The translations under genes and the position numbers were made by a program. Positions 18,123-27,514 of a stretch of 64,000 nt of DNA are shown here, one piece after another; the stretch's first letter is position 1, and each line of letters starts with the position of its first letter. The stretch covers positions 558,001 to 622,000 of the forward strand of contig NZ_CP104164.1 in assembly GCF_029981845.1 (NCBI RefSeq). Reading direction: 5' to 3'. A model generated the notes under the pieces. It saw only the letters and a program-made list of their open reading frames with translations, ran no database searches and had not been told where the DNA came from. Origin of the DNA: Candidatus Bandiella numerosa (GTDB lineage Bacteria; Pseudomonadota; Alphaproteobacteria; Rickettsiales; Midichloriaceae).

Positions 18123-19115
18123 TTATTTTAGGTTTTCATAGCTATTTATTAGACTCACAAAATATGTTTTAAATATTGAATCTTGTACACAATCGAGATC
18201 TTCCTTTCCCTTTTGTATAAAACTATTTAAGACTTTATAGCACTCACACTTAATTTGATATTTATCAAATAATGTTATTAATTTGGCAAAGTGCATATCA
18301 TTCTTATTATCATGAGTTAAAATATTTTTAATATCCAGTAAATCTTTAGTGTTAGCAATGTTTAATATAATAATGATAGGTAATGTAATTTTATTTTCAA
18401 AAAAGTCACTGCCTGGATTTTTGCCTAGCTCATCTGAGTTGCAAAAATAATCTCTAATATCGTCGGTTATTTGAAATAATATACCTAGATTCAGTCCATA
18501 ATTGCTCAATGCATTTTGTTGTTCAATACTAGCATTTGAAAGTATTGATGAACAAAGGCAAGCGGCAGAAAAAAGATTGGCTGTCTTTGCTGTTATGAGA
18601 TTTATATATTCATCAAATTTGATATCTAAATTTCCAATGAGTTCCAACTGCCATACTTCAGCTTCAGCTATTTTTGCAGAAATATTTGCTAGTATTTCTA
18701 AAACTTTTAAATTTTCAGTTTTAATCATTTGTTTAAAAGATTGGCTAAATAAAAAATCACCAACTAAAATGCTTGATTTATTTCCCCAGATGTAATTAGC
18801 AGTAGGTTTGTTTCTCCTACTGTTACTACTATCTACAACATCATCATGAAGCAATGTTGCTGTGTGAATAAATTCTATTGAAGAAGCAAGATATATGCTC
18901 TTATTTAAAATCTTATCATCTGGATGAAATAATTTACAAGTTGCAATGGTTAACAACGGTCTGATTCTTTTCCCGCCAGATGAAATAATATGATAAGCAA
19001 TTTGATTTAGAAGGTTTGTCTTTTCGCTTTTTGAGCATTTAAGTAAAAAATTATCTAATTTATTAAATTCTAATTCCAAATTATTAATAAGTTGTTGTAT
19101 GATAAGTTTATCCAT
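18123..19115 (-). CDS. ispB: Polyprenyl diphosphate synthase, octaprenyl type (ubiquinone side chain)
   Basis: Elongates farnesyl diphosphate with isopentenyl diphosphate to the long isoprenoid tail of ubiquinone. 330 residues. First Asp-rich motif LLHDDVVDSSNSRR near residue 95, and second motif QITDDIRDYF near 215 with DDxxD spacing. GGKRIRPLLTIATCKLF near 55 binds isopentenyl diphosphate. Family and fold are sure. Product chain length is inferred from the IspB-like length and the presence of a bc1 complex, not proven. Divergent from the histidine kinase gene. Confidence 0.88.
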   Translation of the reverse strand: MDKLIIQQLINNLELEFNKLDNFLLKCSKSEKTNLLNQIAYHIISSGGKRIRPLLTIATCKLFHPDDKILNKSIYLASSIEFIHTATLLHDDVVDSSNSRRNKPTANYIWGNKSSILVGDFLFSQSFKQMIKTENLKVLEILANISAKIAEAEVWQLELIGNLDIKFDEYINLITAKTANLFSAACLCSSILSNASIEQQNALSNYGLNLGILFQITDDIRDYFCNSDELGKNPGSDFFENKITLPIIIILNIANTKDLLDIKNILTHDNKNDMHFAKLITLFDKYQIKCECYKVLNSFIQKGKEDLDCVQDSIFKTYFVSLINSYENLK

Positions 19116-19261
19116 GTTTATAGTAAAAGAAAAACAAATTGCTGTTGTTATTAAATAATGTTAGGGTATTACATTATTTTATTAAAAATATATAGTTTAT
19201 TTTATTATACAAGCTTCATAACTGTGTTACAGTTCAATTTTACAAATTATAGTTTGTTTCA

Positions 19262-20494
19262 ATGGGGATTTTAAGAAAAACAAAATCTTTTTTTAGTCAA
19301 TCGTTGCTGAAAATTGAAGAAAATGAAAAATTATATTTTGTATTATGCATTTTGATATTGCTGATTAATGTTCCGATCACAATCTTTGAGTTAAAAGAGA
19401 ATGATTTAGTTATCGATTCTATTATTGTAATAGATTCGATGGCAATATTAATAAGTATATTTTACTTATTTTATAGATTGGTTTTAAAAAAGAAAAGATA
19501 CCTTAAGGTTTTTCAGGTCTGTATTCTGTTATTTTGCATAGCATTTTTTCCATGGTATACGTTTTTTTTAAGCCATTTTGGTGACCAGTGGATTATAAGA
19601 TTAATTTTATCATTTGGCATGCTATATATTTATTCAAATAACAGATTTGTTATTGTAATGTCTGCCGTTGCTGGGATACTAGCATATTCATTATATTTGT
19701 TTATATCTAGTATTTATGTGGGTAATACTGAAAATATCATGTTGGAATATGTAGAGCCATATACTATTTTTAATAATGGTGTATTTAGCATTAGTTTGGT
19801 GTTGCTTGTAATTTATAAAATTACATTAACATCAAATCAAATAGAAATTTCTAAAGCATTTGCAAGTGCCATAGCTCATGAGGTTTTTAGCCCAATATCC
19901 ATTGTAAAGGTAAAATCAGAATTACTTTTAGAAAAAATGGATTATGACGACAAAGTGGCTTTGAAAGATAGAGTTAGGGAATTAATAAAATTAACAAATC
20001 ATTGCATGAGAAGTATCGAAATAATACTCACTGCGTCAAAAAATGTGAATACTGAATATTCAGATGTTAAAAAGTATTCTGTTGTAAAGTGTGTAGAAAT
20101 AGCTCTTGAAGAATTCTATTTAACTGAAGAGCAAAGATTAAGAATTCATTTTGATAAAAGTAGTGATTTTAAATTTAAAGGATCAAGACATTTATTTAAG
20201 CATGTAGTATTTAACCTTATTAAAAACACAATTTCTCATGCAGGAAGTAACGCAAAAATATACATATGGGTTGAAAAAAATAAACTGCATTATAAAGATG
20301 ATGGTAATGGAATTAAAAAAAATGAGTTGCCAAAGATTTTTAATGCAGATTTTTCTAATGGAAGGTTTGGTATAGGATTGCATTTTTGTAAAAAAGCAAT
20401 GGAAAGGATGAATGGTAAGATTGAGTGTGTTTCTAAATTTGGAGTGTACACTGAATTTATAATTTCTTTTTCAAAATCTATTGATAATAGTTAA
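19262..20494 (+). CDS. Membrane sensor histidine kinase, orphan
   Basis: 410-residue kinase. About six hydrophobic segments occupy residues 25-190. The dimerisation/phospho-acceptor segment FASAIAHEVFSPIS has H near residue 206. The N box is FNLIKNTISHAGS, and G boxes are DDGNGI and GIGLHFCKKAMERMNG. No receiver domain or response regulator gene is next to it. The multi-helix sensor with this H box recalls CqsS/LqsS-type kinases, a resemblance only. The following AtpI-like gene starts right after its stop. Signal and partner are unknown. PleD at 3 kb is a possible but unproven target. Confidence 0.85.
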   Translation: MGILRKTKSFFSQSLLKIEENEKLYFVLCILILLINVPITIFELKENDLVIDSIIVIDSMAILISIFYLFYRLVLKKKRYLKVFQVCILLFCIAFFPWYTFFLSHFGDQWIIRLILSFGMLYIYSNNRFVIVMSAVAGILAYSLYLFISSIYVGNTENIMLEYVEPYTIFNNGVFSISLVLLVIYKITLTSNQIEISKAFASAIAHEVFSPISIVKVKSELLLEKMDYDDKVALKDRVRELIKLTNHCMRSIEIILTASKNVNTEYSDVKKYSVVKCVEIALEEFYLTEEQRLRIHFDKSSDFKFKGSRHLFKHVVFNLIKNTISHAGSNAKIYIWVEKNKLHYKDDGNGIKKNELPKIFNADFSNGRFGIGLHFCKKAMERMNGKIECVSKFGVYTEFIISFSKSIDNS

Positions 20495-20755
20495 GTGAAC
20501 AAGGAAGAGCTTAGATTAAAATTAACAAGTTTAGAGAAAAAATTAAATCATAATAGATATGGTAAAAGCAAAAGATTTAATATGCCTATGATGATTGTGA
20601 CTGAACTATTTGCCGGAGTTTTAGTTGGTTCTGCAATCGGTTATTTAATTGATCGATATTTTAAAATATTACCTGCATTTACCATGTTATTTGGTGTTTT
20701 TGGTTTTTTTGCCTCTTTATTAAATATTTATAGAAATTTATATACCAAAAAATAA
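20495..20755 (+). CDS. atpI: AtpI/AtpZ-like F0F1 ATP synthase assembly protein
   Basis: 86 residues with a basic N-terminal helix and two membrane segments. ELFAGVLVGSAIGYLIDRYF and the second hairpin helix match the AtpI/AtpZ family, which assists c-ring assembly or Mg2+ supply for F0. Starts at GTG immediately after the kinase stop. It is not followed by atpB as in many alphaproteobacteria, but by an HExxH protein gene, so it has left its usual context. Confidence 0.75.
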   Translation: MNKEELRLKLTSLEKKLNHNRYGKSKRFNMPMMIVTELFAGVLVGSAIGYLIDRYFKILPAFTMLFGVFGFFASLLNIYRNLYTKK

Positions 20756-21561
20756 TGAGATTAGCAAAGTTGGATGTGATTAACATTATTAAAGAGCAGA
20801 CTATAGCTGAGTGTGATGAGATCAAGATTAGGTTTATAGAGCATATTAAGCATCTGTATCAGTATGCTATATTTAAAAATTTATTAGATTTAGTTGCAAC
20901 TAAGGCATTGCAAAATAGTTTAAAATTCAATATTAAGGAGAAAACAAAATTTGATCTAGATGAAGGTAATTGTAGAACTATTAAGGAGCCACTTATAGAT
21001 TCTGTATTGAATAATTTTAGGACAGACAAGCATTATATAATAACCATAAAAAAAATAGAATATAATGTAATAATTCATGAGATTGCACATATGATTGAAC
21101 AAGAGCTTAATTTAGATTTAAATCACTTTGTTGCATTTCTCAATCATGATTTTCAAAACGATAATAATATTATAACTGTAAAAAATGCCATAAACGATGT
21201 GTTGGTAAAGCAGGTGGCAAGGTATAGTGTTAACCAACATAATTCTGAATTATTTGCAAGGTTTTTTCAATTATTTGCAGAGGCTAAAGAGATCTCTGGC
21301 TACCAAACCAAATATAAATATAATTTGGAAGATATCGGTAAAGCACTAGTTAATTCTATGATTTGGGTGGAGCAAACCTTAGGTGCGTTAATGCAAGATA
21401 GACTAGATGTTAATATAGTAAATTTCACTAAAAGCTATATTAAACAAGTTCAAGATATCAATCATAAATGGGCAGAGCAAAAAGTGCAAAAGCTACATGG
21501 TGATAATCGTAATAATAAATCAAAATGGACTAAGGCTGTGAAATCAATAAAGGATATATGA
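20755..21561 (+). CDS. Putative zinc metallopeptidase of unknown family (HExxH)
   Basis: 268 residues, no family I can name. NVIIHEIAHMIEQEL near residue 105 is a clear HExxH zinc site. SELFARFFQLFAEAKE near 165 offers a glutamate of the kind that serves as the third ligand in gluzincins. There is no signal peptide or membrane segment, and the C-terminus is basic. The start codon overlaps the AtpI stop by one base (TAATG), so it is co-expressed with atpI and the kinase. It could be a cytosolic protease or a protein exported without a signal peptide. Target unknown. Confidence 0.6.
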   Translation: MRLAKLDVINIIKEQTIAECDEIKIRFIEHIKHLYQYAIFKNLLDLVATKALQNSLKFNIKEKTKFDLDEGNCRTIKEPLIDSVLNNFRTDKHYIITIKKIEYNVIIHEIAHMIEQELNLDLNHFVAFLNHDFQNDNNIITVKNAINDVLVKQVARYSVNQHNSELFARFFQLFAEAKEISGYQTKYKYNLEDIGKALVNSMIWVEQTLGALMQDRLDVNIVNFTKSYIKQVQDINHKWAEQKVQKLHGDNRNNKSKWTKAVKSIKDI

Positions 21562-21638
21562 TATTAATTCAGGTGTGCGCTTCCTTCAAACATGTGTGAC
21601 AAATAAAAAATATAATAGAGTTCAACTTAGAAATAAAA

Positions 21639-21935
21639 TTGTTAGTTGAGCGGTTTGAATTGAAGAAAGAAGTGAAGCTAAAGGCGTTATATAAAGAATT
21701 GATGCAAGAGAATTACCGTACGTTTACGATGAAAATGAATTATAACGAAAGGCTGTTATATCATCAAGAGCATAGTTTATCGATAATGTTAAAATACAAA
21801 AAGTATATAGAAGGCTTTAAAAAACAAAATAGGGCCAAAAATATTAGGATTATGCAACAAAGCCTTTTTAATATACTTTTAATTTATAAGAATAGTTTTA
21901 ATGTTAGCAAATTCTTTAAGTCCGAATTCAGCTAA
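21639..21935 (+). other. Doubtful ORF running into an IS5-like terminal repeat
   Basis: A 98-codon frame from a TTG start, Lys/Glu-rich, without a recognisable family. Near its end it reads through TTATGCAACAAAGCC (21850-21864), the reverse complement of the IS903-like end GGCTTTGTTGCATAA, also seen at 6030. It then overlaps the 3' end of the aldehyde dehydrogenase gene on the other strand by 57 bases. It is probably part of a decayed mobile element rather than a gene. Bases 21562-21638 show nothing. Confidence 0.3.
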
Positions 21936-23261
21936 TTCTCTGCCAAAACCAGATGACTTAATGCCTCCAAAAGGCAATTGTGGATTAGAAGCTACCATTT
22001 TGTTGATACTGCACATACCAAATTCAAGTTCATTTTGACAAATTTTTTCAGCTTGTTCTAAGTTTTTGCTAAAGATTGAGGCAGATAAGCCATATTCAGA
22101 TTGATTAGCCAATTCTATAGCTTCTTTGTTATTGCAGGCTTCTGTAATGCAAAATACAGGTCCGAATAATTCCTGCTGAAAAGCAATATTAGAAGGAAGA
22201 ATATTTTTTAAAACAGTGATAGGAAAGAAAAATCCTTTATTATTTGGCACTTTACTTTCAAAAATAGATTTTGCACCAGCAGCTATAGCTTGCTTTACTT
22301 GTAATTTCAGATTTTGCTTAATATCTGTTCTTGCAAGAGGTCCTACTTTATTGGATTTTAAATAAGGTGATCCAAGTGAGATTTTTTTTAGTGATTCAAT
22401 AAGAAGTTCTTCAAATTCAACAGCAATATTTTGAGAGAGAATAATTCTTTTGGCAGCTACGCAGACTTGACCAGAATTTAGGAGTCTTGATTCAATACAT
22501 TGATGTGCAGCGTCTTCTATATCAGCATCGTCAAAGACAATGAAAGGATCATTACCTCCTAATTCAAGAACAGATTTTTTGATGTTCTCACCAGCATGCT
22601 TTGCAACAGAAGAACCAGCTTTTTTACTGCCAGTAATGGAGACGCCAGCTATTAGATTATGGCTCAAGATTTTAGCAATAATAGGAATATCCACAATAAT
22701 ACTTTTAAAAATATTATTAGGAAATATTTTAGAAATTAATTTTTCAATAGCGAGAGAAGTACCTGTAGTATTGGGTGCATGCTTCAACAAAATGCCGTTC
22801 CCTAAAACAAGATTAGGAATAGTAAATCTCATTACCTGCCACAAAGGGAAGTTCCAGGGCATTATACCTAAAATAATACCCAAAGGTGAGTATTGATAAT
22901 AGCTTTTAGAATAGCTAGTTTTAACATTTATATCAACTAAGAACTGTGCAGAGTTTTCATGGTAATAATCGCATAATAACATACATTTTTCTACTTCGGC
23001 GAAAGACTGTGTAATTGGCTTTCCCATTTCATCGGTAATTAATTTAGCAAGATTTTCTTTTTCTTCTAGAAGCGCGTGTTTGAGTAGCGGTAGAAAATTT
23101 AATCTTTCCTGGAGAGAACAAGATCTCCACGATTTATAGCCTTTATTAAGATGCTCGATAAATGTGATTAGTTGTTTTTCACTATGCTCAGTGTATTCTG
23201 CAATAATTTCTTCATTAAAGGGGTTAATAGTCCGTATAATTTGAGTTTCTTTACCCATCAT
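21879..23261 (-). CDS. NAD(P)-dependent aldehyde dehydrogenase, succinate-semialdehyde type
   Basis: Oxidises an aldehyde to the acid. The closest family feel is the succinate-semialdehyde dehydrogenase (Sad/YneI) group. 460 residues. LGIIMPWNFPLWQ near residue 135, the glutamate motif LELGGNDPFIVFDDADIEDA near 235, and the catalytic cysteine in NSGQVCVAAKR near 270. The C-terminal FGGIKSSGFGRELAEFG is typical. It begins 8 bases after the stop of the unknown 330-residue gene on the same strand, so the two are probably one transcript. Substrate assignment is tentative. Confidence 0.88.
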   Translation of the reverse strand: MMGKETQIIRTINPFNEEIIAEYTEHSEKQLITFIEHLNKGYKSWRSCSLQERLNFLPLLKHALLEEKENLAKLITDEMGKPITQSFAEVEKCMLLCDYYHENSAQFLVDINVKTSYSKSYYQYSPLGIILGIMPWNFPLWQVMRFTIPNLVLGNGILLKHAPNTTGTSLAIEKLISKIFPNNIFKSIIVDIPIIAKILSHNLIAGVSITGSKKAGSSVAKHAGENIKKSVLELGGNDPFIVFDDADIEDAAHQCIESRLLNSGQVCVAAKRIILSQNIAVEFEELLIESLKKISLGSPYLKSNKVGPLARTDIKQNLKLQVKQAIAAGAKSIFESKVPNNKGFFFPITVLKNILPSNIAFQQELFGPVFCITEACNNKEAIELANQSEYGLSASIFSKNLEQAEKICQNELEFGMCSINKMVASNPQLPFGGIKSSGFGRELAEFGLKEFANIKTILIN

Positions 23262-23269
23262 TCTATATT

Positions 23270-24262
23270 TTATATACTAAGGTCATTATCACTTGGCAGA
23301 TTATCAGTTAACTCAGCGTCCTTAAAAGTTTCTAGGTTGCACATTGAATTATCATTAAAAACTTCTATACTTATATCATGGAAATCGGAAAAATAACAAC
23401 TACCAGTATATAGTAACAAAATGGGTATCAATAATTCTTCTTCAGGCAAGGTAAAAGTGAATACCAAACCTTTTTCCAAACTCCTTAATGTGCACTCCTC
23501 AGCACTCTTGTATTTAGAATAAAATATTCCAAATATACCTGTATAAAAGTGTGTACCTTTAAAACTTTCTAACAAAGGAAATGGATTCGCTATTTGCAAA
23601 GCTTCTGGGAATAAATTGCCAGAAATGAAAAAGTTTATATAACTATTGTTAAGAAAAGTTTCCAATACTTCTATAGATTGGGGAATTATATACCAGTATA
23701 AAAGTTGGTAATTTTGCAATATTTTAAGATTTTCTTTATACTGTTGCTCTTTTACTAGAGCTAGTTCATATGCTGCATTATTTACTCCTCCAATAAATAT
23801 TTTTACATATAGTAACTTTTTTAAATCATAAAAATAATCTTTATCTGTATGTTGGTAAATTCCTGCTAAATCTACAAAATTCTTTGTAATAGCATATTTG
23901 CCAACGCCTCCTATAAATCCAATAAGAAGCTTGTAGTATGTGCAATCAGAATAATCTCTATATATTTCTCTAAAGGTGTAGCTGAACCATGCTCCTGCAG
24001 TATATACTACTACATCTTTTAAAATGGTAATCATTCCCATATATAAATTTCTAGTGGGATTCAAATGGAGATTATTACTTAAATGAGATTTATATGTGAA
24101 TACAAATACAGTAAGGCCATCTGCTAGAATTGAAACAGGGAGCTGGCCCAAAAGTACAGTTGGAGCGTTAACTATATTATTTGCTCCAAAATATAACCAA
24201 TCACTTACCAAATTTTGAAAAGATTGATTCTCAACTACATCACTATGACTAGTATTATTCAT
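23270..24262 (-). CDS. Unknown protein, possibly membrane-associated
   Basis: 330 residues with no family I recognise. Several hydrophobic or aromatic stretches (for example LPVSILADGLTVFVF, LLIGFIGGVGKYAI and LLIPILLLYTGSCYF) could be membrane segments. The tail is acidic. No signal peptide. ATG start, and it directly precedes the aldehyde dehydrogenase gene. Codon use is native. Lineage-specific protein, function unknown. Confidence 0.6.
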   Translation of the reverse strand: MNNTSHSDVVENQSFQNLVSDWLYFGANNIVNAPTVLLGQLPVSILADGLTVFVFTYKSHLSNNLHLNPTRNLYMGMITILKDVVVYTAGAWFSYTFREIYRDYSDCTYYKLLIGFIGGVGKYAITKNFVDLAGIYQHTDKDYFYDLKKLLYVKIFIGGVNNAAYELALVKEQQYKENLKILQNYQLLYWYIIPQSIEVLETFLNNSYINFFISGNLFPEALQIANPFPLLESFKGTHFYTGIFGIFYSKYKSAEECTLRSLEKGLVFTFTLPEEELLIPILLLYTGSCYFSDFHDISIEVFNDNSMCNLETFKDAELTDNLPSDNDLSI

Positions 24263-24365
24263 ATTTAATTCCTATAAGAATATTTTATTCCACTTAGTAT
24301 GGCACTCATCGATTGAGTAAATATGGTAATAATAGCTTCCGTGGTTACTGTCAAGCCAAGTATAA

Positions 24366-24593
24366 ATAAATTGGGGAAAATTAATTTTCCCTGTTACTAG
24401 TTCTATTAATTACGGTTTAAGATTATATGTTAATGAGGTACATAAAAATTTAGTAACAGAGCGTGTAGAGCAATTGTTAAGAGAAGATGGCTTTTTTGAT
24501 TTCTTTACAAGTTGTATGTTAGAATCTATATTCGAAATGATAGATAATATGTTTGAATTTCAAATTTTTCATGGTGATATAAATGAGCTGTAA
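24366..24593 (+). pseudogene. Short coding remnant without a start codon
   Basis: An open stretch of about 75 codons ends in a natural stop and reads like protein (VHKNLVTERVEQLLREDGFF, MIDNMFEFQIFHGDINEL). Its first ATG comes only in the last third. It looks like the C-terminal remnant of a lost gene just upstream of the deacetylase-like gene. Family not recognised. The remainder of 24263-24613 shows nothing. Confidence 0.4.
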
Positions 24594-24613
24594 AAATCAT
24601 TCGGTAAAAAATT

Positions 24614-25510
24614 ATGAAGAAAATAAATAATTATAGAATAATATCTCCTTTTTTATGTTTATATAATGGATATATGCATTCTGCTATAAGGTCTTTTGAT
24701 TCAGAAGGATTAGATTATTTTTTGTTGGTGGACATAGACAATTTAAATACAAGATTAGCAAGAGCTCAAGATTGTAATCCAAGGAGAAATGATGAAGAAG
24801 GTAGATATTTTAAATTCAAGGAATTTGAAGAGAGTAGGTATTATAAAATTGTAAATAAATATAATATCATAGAAAATAATAATAAAGATAATCAAGGTCT
24901 AAAAAGCATAGATAAATCAGAAGGAGTATTTATATCAATAGATATGTGTCCTTCGGTTAATAAAATAGAAAAGAGTTTATTTATAAGACTAAAAGAAAAA
25001 TATAAGTTAAACAAGGTTTATGTATCCATAGCAATAAGTGGTTTATGGGTTGTGCAAAATCAGGAGGATTTTATTTGGTTACAATCTCTAAAGTCAGATA
25101 ATTTTATTATTACATGGATAAATCACAGTTTTATACATCGATATTATAAAGACATCGCGATGGAGAATAATTTTTTACTTTTATCCGATACAATTATTCA
25201 ATCTGAAATTTTAGATACAGAAAGAATTTTAATTGAGCATGGAGAGATACCTTCAATATTTTTTAGATTTCCTGGGTTAATTTCGGATGAAAATTTTTTA
25301 GCAGAATTAAAAAAGTATGGATTAGTGCAATTAGGTTCGGGTGCATGGATCTCTAAAATGAAAGAAGATGATATCATAGAAAAAGGTAATATTATTTTAA
25401 TTCACGGCAATGGAAATGAAGAAAGAAGGGCGCTAGAGGTGCTTTATAAATTTATTGATAATACAAATTTACAATTTCTAAAACTAGAAAATGAGATAAA
25501 AAATAGTTAG
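24614..25510 (+). CDS. Polysaccharide-deacetylase-fold (NodB-like) protein
   Basis: 298 residues. The NodB motif order is present: FISIDMCPS near residue 105 (catalytic Asp position), WINHSFIHRY near 170 (H-x3-H metal site), FFRFPG near 217 (R-x-P motif) and IILIHGNGNE near 265 (C-terminal His). Such enzymes remove acetyl groups from N-acetyl sugars or act on related amides. No signal peptide or membrane anchor is evident, unusual for a cell-wall deacetylase, so the substrate may be cytosolic. The gene stands between two gene relics. Confidence 0.72.
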   Translation: MKKINNYRIISPFLCLYNGYMHSAIRSFDSEGLDYFLLVDIDNLNTRLARAQDCNPRRNDEEGRYFKFKEFEESRYYKIVNKYNIIENNNKDNQGLKSIDKSEGVFISIDMCPSVNKIEKSLFIRLKEKYKLNKVYVSIAISGLWVVQNQEDFIWLQSLKSDNFIITWINHSFIHRYYKDIAMENNFLLLSDTIIQSEILDTERILIEHGEIPSIFFRFPGLISDENFLAELKKYGLVQLGSGAWISKMKEDDIIEKGNIILIHGNGNEERRALEVLYKFIDNTNLQFLKLENEIKNS

Positions 25511-25514
25511 TAAA

Positions 25515-25807
25515 AAATAAGTTTCTTCAATTGATTTAATAATAGTAGCTGCATATTTGTAATAGCTTGTTTCATTATAGGTTTCTATAAAGTTGATAAA
25601 ATCAATAACATAAGAGAGTATTCTTTAGGAAAATCATCATTTCCAACACTTATCTTAGTTGCAACTATTTTTAATGCATATGTAAGTGCTAGGGCTAGTA
25701 TAGCAGATATAGGGTTGGTACATAGTTCAGGATTAGTTAATATGGGTGGAATAATAGAGTGCGATTCAGAAGAAAATCAGTATACTAAATTTTTTATCAA
25801 ATTATAA
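25515..25807 (+). pseudogene. Sodium:solute symporter (SSS) N-terminal remnant
   Basis: Two frames joined by a one-base deletion near 25556 encode IDLIIVAAY then VIACFIIGFYKV, NNIREYSLGKSSFPTLILVA and TIFNAYVSARASIADIGL. This is the first two helices of an SSS-family transporter, with a layout like the N-terminus of the symporter-kinase at 27.7-30.5 kb. After about 70 codons it runs into unrelated sequence and stops. The other some 400 residues are gone. Confidence 0.6.
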
Positions 25808-25814
25808 AATTATT

Positions 25815-26678
25815 ATGAATTATTATAAGGGAGCAGCATGGTTTATTATAAGTCTAATTATAAGCTCATTAAATGATGTGGTAGCAAAATATGTTAGTTT
25901 TAACCTTCCAGTATGGGAAACAGTATTTTTTAGATTTTTCTTTGGAACTATAACACTTGTACCATTTATATTATTTTATGGTAAAGAATCTATAGCTAGT
26001 TCAAAGCCATTAGTGCATTTATCAAGAGGTATTATTCTAACATTAGCAATTTATCTTTGGATAAATGGACTTAATGTAACAGATGTTGCTGTAGCTACAA
26101 TTATAACATTTACTATGCCAATATTTGTGCTAATTCTTGCTGCAACCTTACTTAAGGAGAAAGTGTCAATAAAATTATGGGTGTTGTCTATTATTGGATT
26201 AATAGGCGTTGTTATAACTTTAAATCCTAAAGGAATTGAGTTTAATATAAATTCTACTTATTTAATATTTGCAGCTGGATTTTTTGCCTCTTTAGATATA
26301 ATCAATAAAAAGTATATAATAAAAGAAAGTATGCTAAGCATGCTTTTTTATTCTTCATTAGTTACAACTATAATATCAATGATTCCATTAATCTTTCATT
26401 GGAAGATTCCCACTTTTGAGGATTTATTTTTGTTATTAATATTAGGTTCGGGAAGTAATGCAATACTATTTTGTTTATTAAAAGCGTATAAAATAATAAC
26501 AGTTTCAAGTGTAGCTCCATTAAGATATTTAGAGCTAATATTTTCTATTATATTGGGAAATATTATATTTCATGAAATACCAAAAAATCACTTATTGTTA
26601 GGAGCTGCAATAATTATTCCAAGCTCTTTTTATATTATTAGGCTATATCAAAACAATGATAAGCAATTAAGAGAATAA
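25815..26678 (+). CDS. EamA/DMT-family transporter, SAM-transporter-like
   Basis: 287 residues, ten hydrophobic helices, two EamA repeats. The N-terminal WFIISLIISSLNDVVAKYVS, then FFRFFFGTITLVPF and RGIILTLAIYLWINGL, resemble the rickettsial DMT protein known to import S-adenosylmethionine. The downstream neighbour, 32 bases away, is a SAM-dependent methyltransferase, which fits. The same family also holds exporters of amino acids and metabolites, so the substrate is inferred. Inner membrane. Confidence 0.75.
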   Translation: MNYYKGAAWFIISLIISSLNDVVAKYVSFNLPVWETVFFRFFFGTITLVPFILFYGKESIASSKPLVHLSRGIILTLAIYLWINGLNVTDVAVATIITFTMPIFVLILAATLLKEKVSIKLWVLSIIGLIGVVITLNPKGIEFNINSTYLIFAAGFFASLDIINKKYIIKESMLSMLFYSSLVTTIISMIPLIFHWKIPTFEDLFLLLILGSGSNAILFCLLKAYKIITVSSVAPLRYLELIFSIILGNIIFHEIPKNHLLLGAAIIIPSSFYIIRLYQNNDKQLRE

Positions 26679-26710
26679 ATAATTTAACAAATATTTAGGT
26701 TTATATAGTT

Positions 26711-27514
26711 ATGAATAATAAAAACTACATATTAAATACAGGCTCAGAAACTAAGCACAGATTAAGTATATTAGAAAAAATTTATGGAGAATATACAAGT
26801 AAATTATTCCAAGAGATAAATTTTCAAAAAGGAATGAAAGTGGCAGTTATTGGTTGTGGTTCTGGGTCAGGTATAGAGCAAATATATGAAAAAATAGGGA
26901 GCGATGGTCGTATATTATGTTTAGATATTAGCGCAGAGCAAGTTTCTTTAACTAGAAGTATGCTAGACTCTAAAGAAATTAATAATGTAGATTATATAGT
27001 AGCTGATATAGAGAAGTATATTGGAAATTGTGATTATGATGTGGTGTATTGTAGATTTGTGCTTATACACTTACAGAATCCTATTTTAGCATTGAAAAAC
27101 ATGTTAAATCTTATTAAGGAGAATGGTTTTATTGCTTGTGAAGAGCATAATTATGAAGATATTTTTAATTATCCTACTTCAAATTCAATTGACAAATACA
27201 GAGCACTATTAAAAAAAATAAGCAATATATTGCAGTTAGATTACGCTTTTGGCAAAAAGTTATACTATGAAATGAATTTGTTGAACGTTGATATATCATA
27301 TATAAAAAAGTTTGTCCCTCTGTGTACATCATATGATGAGAAAACATTGTTATTATTATCATTGATAGAGGAGGAGAAGCGCTTTATTAGTCAAAATTTA
27401 TTAAAAGAGGGAGAAATAAAAGAAATGATTGAAGAAATGCAAATAATTGCAGATAAGAAAGAAATTATACAAAGTCCAGGGAGTGTTTTTCAGTGTATAG
27501 GGAAAAAGAAATAA
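26711..27514 (+). CDS. Class I SAM-dependent methyltransferase
   Basis: 267 residues. Motif I is VAVIGCGSGSGIEQIYEK near residue 48, the acidic residue of motif II is in ILCLDISAEQ, and motif III is in VDYIVADIE, followed by VVYCRFVLIHLQNP. This is the Rossmann-like methyltransferase fold. The C-terminal half is less conserved and gives no substrate clue. It follows the DMT transporter gene closely and may use SAM that this transporter imports. Substrate unknown. Confidence 0.8.
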   Translation: MNNKNYILNTGSETKHRLSILEKIYGEYTSKLFQEINFQKGMKVAVIGCGSGSGIEQIYEKIGSDGRILCLDISAEQVSLTRSMLDSKEINNVDYIVADIEKYIGNCDYDVVYCRFVLIHLQNPILALKNMLNLIKENGFIACEEHNYEDIFNYPTSNSIDKYRALLKKISNILQLDYAFGKKLYYEMNLLNVDISYIKKFVPLCTSYDEKTLLLLSLIEEEKRFISQNLLKEGEIKEMIEEMQIIADKKEIIQSPGSVFQCIGKKK

